From: Faecalibacterium sp. UBA1819 | Lineage (GTDB): Bacteria > Bacillota > Clostridia > Oscillospirales > Ruminococcaceae | Length of the DNA stretch: 32,983 bases | Direction: 5' to 3' | Assembly: GCA_002315015.1 (NCBI GenBank) | Contig: DCEX01000012.1 | Span: forward strand, 179,892-212,874 | Shown: positions 32,666-32,983 of the stretch, piece by piece | How positions within the stretch are numbered: position 1 is the stretch's first letter | Layout: each line of letters opens with the position of its first letter | Program-made: the position numbers and the translations under genes | Notes under the pieces: generated by a model | What the model was told of the DNA's origin: nothing | The model's input: only the letters and a program-made list of their open reading frames with translations | The model's database searches: none

Positions 32666-32983
32666 TCACGCCTTTTCCGATGCTCCTGCCGCCTGGTTCG
32701 CAATCAGAGCGGCCAAGGCGCTCGCCAGCTCCGGGGATTTCTGAAGCTGTTCCACTAAACTTGCCAGGTCGATAGGCGTCGGTTCAGGTGCTTTCGGCTC
32801 CTGCGGCGGCCGTACCCCTCGCAAATCAGGATTGGAATAGAAGGCTGTCTCAAATTTCTGGGCGTTGACCTTTCGATCTTCGTCCAGAATGTGAGCGTAA
32901 ATGCTGGTAATCATGTCAATTTCCGCATGGCCCGTATCGCCCTGGGTGGCCTTCAGGTCACCGTGGTTGAGTTTCAGCTTGTA
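32666..32983 (-). CDS. Tyrosine integrase, C-terminal part (runs off the window)
   Basis: The last 106 codons of a phage/ICE-type tyrosine recombinase. The frame is open to the right edge and reads KLNHGDLKATQGDTGHAEID, then MITSIYAHILDEDRK, giving the catalytic GH(A) and the nucleophile tyrosine in SIYAHI. A Pro/Ala-rich tail ends in GASEKA. The N-terminal and arginine/lysine/HxxR residues lie outside. Integrase genes of elements that insert into tRNA genes commonly lie next to the tRNA, as here. Confidence 0.82.
   Translation of the reverse strand, partial: YKLKLNHGDLKATQGDTGHAEIDMITSIYAHILDEDRKVNAQKFETAFYSNPDLRGVRPPQEPKAPEPTPIDLASLVEQLQKSPELASALAALIANQAAGASEKA

Noticed and set aside
1..32983. 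CRISPR arrays, insertion-sequence transposases, biosynthetic gene clusters
   Set aside because: No regularly spaced repeats, transposase motifs or synthase domains were seen anywhere. The only mobile-element gene is the partial integrase at the right edge.

Overview
The window looks like chromosome from an anaerobic, endospore-lineage Firmicute of the Clostridia, most likely Oscillospirales/Ruminococcaceae-like. This is inferred from moderate GC, strong AGGAGG-type ribosome binding sites, sigma-A promoters with 17-18 bp spacers, a spoIIM-like sporulation gene, the order queA-tgt-yajC-TIGR04086-like, an archaeal/fungal-type Asd, and PadR and Bce-type regulators. No species can be named from the sequence alone.

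Positions 1-23.3 kb are conserved housekeeping DNA with intact genes. On the plus strand: a VanZ-RDD membrane protein, PcrA/UvrD helicase, thymidylate kinase, MltG, a U32 peptidase-family (TrhP-like) protein and a MutT-type Nudix hydrolase. A bidirectional terminator at about 8.44 kb separates these from the minus-strand operon asd-dapA-radC (lysine/DAP synthesis plus RadC). From 11.4 kb the plus strand resumes with queA-tgt (queuosine tRNA modification), yajC, a small TIGR04086-like membrane protein and a SpoIIM-like protein. The last converges on a minus-strand Xer-type recombinase, followed by radA (minus), an orphan amino-acid-binding protein (plus), an OGG-type DNA glycosylase (minus), glutamine-dependent nadE (plus) and an M42 aminopeptidase (plus).

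Positions 23.3-30.3 kb are an accessory block showing decay. A BceRS/BceAB-type antibiotic-sensing locus has been reduced to a frameshifted response regulator followed by a chimera: the N-terminus of the histidine kinase is fused in frame to the C-terminal half of the FtsX-type permease, and the kinase core, ABC ATPase and front of the permease are missing. Next are a candidate orphan small RNA with its own promoter and terminator, a putative cytoplasmic glycoside hydrolase divergent from its likely AraC regulator, and an M18 aminopeptidase broken by two frameshifts and an internal deletion. All three frameshifts lie in A/T homopolymers, so sequencing error must be excluded.

Positions 30.4-32.98 kb hold a translationally coupled PadR operon (PadR, a permease-prefix-domain membrane protein, a DUF4825-like anchored protein), a degenerate tRNA-Arg(CCU), an intact tRNA-Arg(CCU), and the C-terminal end of a tyrosine integrase running off the right edge. 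The last two suggest the window ends just inside an integrative element attached at the tRNA.

The most unusual signals are: a near-perfect 28-bp palindrome with Xer/dif-like 11-6-11 geometry immediately upstream of the Xer-type gene; the kinase-permease chimera; the orphan small RNA candidate; a terminator-like hairpin that buries the ribosome binding site of the TIGR04086-like gene; and two intergenic regions where oppositely directed promoters are superimposed.
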